NCBI GenBank assembly: GCA_023101725.1
Contig: JALJCO010010548.1
Coordinates: forward strand, 124,001 to 188,000
DNA length: 64,000 bases
Source: Atherinomorus stipes
Lineage: Eukaryota; Chordata; Actinopteri; Atheriniformes; Atherinidae
Reading direction: 5' to 3'
Shown here: positions 62,840 to 64,000 of the stretch, one piece after another
Layout of the letters: every line of letters begins with the position of its first letter
How positions within the stretch are numbered: position 1 is the stretch's first letter
Translations under genes and position numbers: made by a program
The notes under the pieces: model-generated
Database searches by the model: none
Seen by the model: the letters and a program-made list of their open reading frames with translations, nothing else
What the model was told of the DNA's origin: nothing

Positions 62840-63900
62840 GTAATCCAAAAATTTTGGGGAATTGTGGGAGGAAATTATTAAACAAATGACTGATTTGAAA
62901 AGGAGAGCTGCAGATTTAACCAAAAATATTGATGAGCTGCAAAACACAGTTTTGGAAACAGAACTGATCTTTGCTAGAATGCAACAGAGAGCACACGCAG
63001 CAACTTAGGGGACAGAAAGTTTTTATGAGCCAGGGTCATAAAAACTTGAGTGGACAAGGGACTAGGGCCCCCTGCATGTGACTCCTTGTGGGATGAGGGG
63101 TGACTGTTCAGAAAGTATGGTATCAAATATGGAGTGATGAAACGGGGGAAGAATTGGCACAGAGTTTGGATGAGGGTAATTTGAGTAATGTTTCAGGTGA
63201 CAGGCATTACAGTTTGAGCCTAAATCACATGAGATTCAGAAGATTTTGTTGTCAGGGCCAAGAGCTGTGGGAGGACCAAACTGGCCTTAATTTTGAAAAT
63301 AAGGAGAAGCTAATTTTCTTTTCTGGTCAGCTGTTCAGGCTGGACTTCAGAGCCTGTTAAGGAGGCAAAGAAGAATCAGCATCTGTTAAAAAAAGAGGCT
63401 AAGAGTAAGAAATGCACTAGGAATAAATCAGAAACAAATGTGGAGGACAGTTCATCTGTTCAGACCATGATGGTTCAAATTGCTCCTCTGAATCGTTACC
63501 CATTTTGGGCAAGCACGGACTTTCAGCCTGCGGGACGATCCATTCCCTACCAGAATGCTATCCCCAACGTTCATACAAAGTCTAGTGAGGGGAGGATTAG
63601 TGGGGGTGTAGAGGGGAGGGGGGATATAGGCCATTACAGCAACACACTGCCTGTTTTGAATGTGGGCAAATTGGACACTGGTGCAGAGAGTGCCCATACG
63701 TCCAGCAAAGGGGGGCCTCAAGTTCCACTTCCTCAGAACCAGCAGAGGAGGCAGTTCCAGTGGTTCAGGGCCCCATATGCATCAGCGGCCCCACAGATGT
63801 GGAGAGCCTTCTCAAATTGATGGAGCCCAGAGATCGAAGAAAGGGGGCTGGCGAGTCTAGTGCATGACTGGGAGTGGTGGCTTTTTGTATGGTGAATCTT
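62840..63900 (+). pseudogene. Degraded gag-like region of an LTR retroelement/endogenous retrovirus
   Basis: Located after the LTR and leader. Frames are broken: 63100-63360 and 63440-63820 are in different frames. A CCHC zinc knuckle of spacing CX2CX4HX4C is at 63652-63693, in a third frame. Known: one or two such knuckles close Gag nucleocapsid domains of retroviruses and Ty3/gypsy elements. Inference: non-functional old copy; whether it is gypsy-type or retroviral cannot be told without pol, which is outside the window. Confidence 0.7.
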
Positions 63901-64000
63901 CTCGGCAGAGATGGGCTCATGACTGGAGCTGAAGTGCTGTGTTGCACAAAAGGACTGAAAACATTTTTTGGGGACTTCTTCAGCCTGAAACAACACAAAG

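Overview
This 64 kb window looks like teleost (ray-finned fish) nuclear DNA. The evidence is two vertebrate genes cut into small exons by GT-AG introns, and dense repeats typical of fish: Tc1-like, hAT-like, TTAA-flanked short elements, L2/Maui-type LINEs and an LTR element. The species cannot be named from what is visible. All coding content I trust is on the minus strand; about 95% of the window is intron, spacer or repeat.

Left gene (1665-21342, minus): the 5' part of a SLC6A20-like Na+-dependent imino-acid transporter. Seven exons splice in phase without a stop into exactly 367 codons, covering the N-terminus, TM1-TM7 and most of extracellular loop 4. The 3' exons (TM8-12 and C-terminus) lie beyond the left edge. 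Introns 6 and 7 carry minisatellites; introns 1 and 2 are packed with nested transposons.

Middle (about 21.6-46.4 kb): no gene I can support. It holds a second Tc1 copy opposite to one in slc6a20 intron 1, a Tc1/mariner remnant, two near-identical TTAA elements, one of three giant foldback elements, a 1.6 kb GAT-rich minisatellite, a 77-bp inverted repeat and an internally deleted Tc1-like element with TA duplications.

Right gene (46830-56551/56605, minus): gamma-glutamylcyclotransferase (ggct), complete in four exons with the YGSNL motif and the catalytic glutamate. Intron 3 is about 7 kb and repeat-rich; intron 1 contains a 21-bp minisatellite. The two genes lie in tandem, ggct upstream of slc6a20. 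Both bear on amino-acid/glutathione metabolism, but I see nothing that couples them.

Right end (57-64 kb): an L2/Maui-like LINE fragment split by a 198-bp hAT element with a perfect 8-bp duplication, a third foldback copy, and the 5' end of an LTR retroelement running off the right edge (TATA box, polyadenylation signal, primer binding site, broken gag with a CCHC knuckle).

The most notable structures are the three ~1.1 kb foldback palindromes ending in TAGGGGATTATCACGC, and a set of at least four non-autonomous families that all begin TTAAAGG and insert into one another. I see no CRISPR array, operon or prokaryotic defence system; none is expected here.
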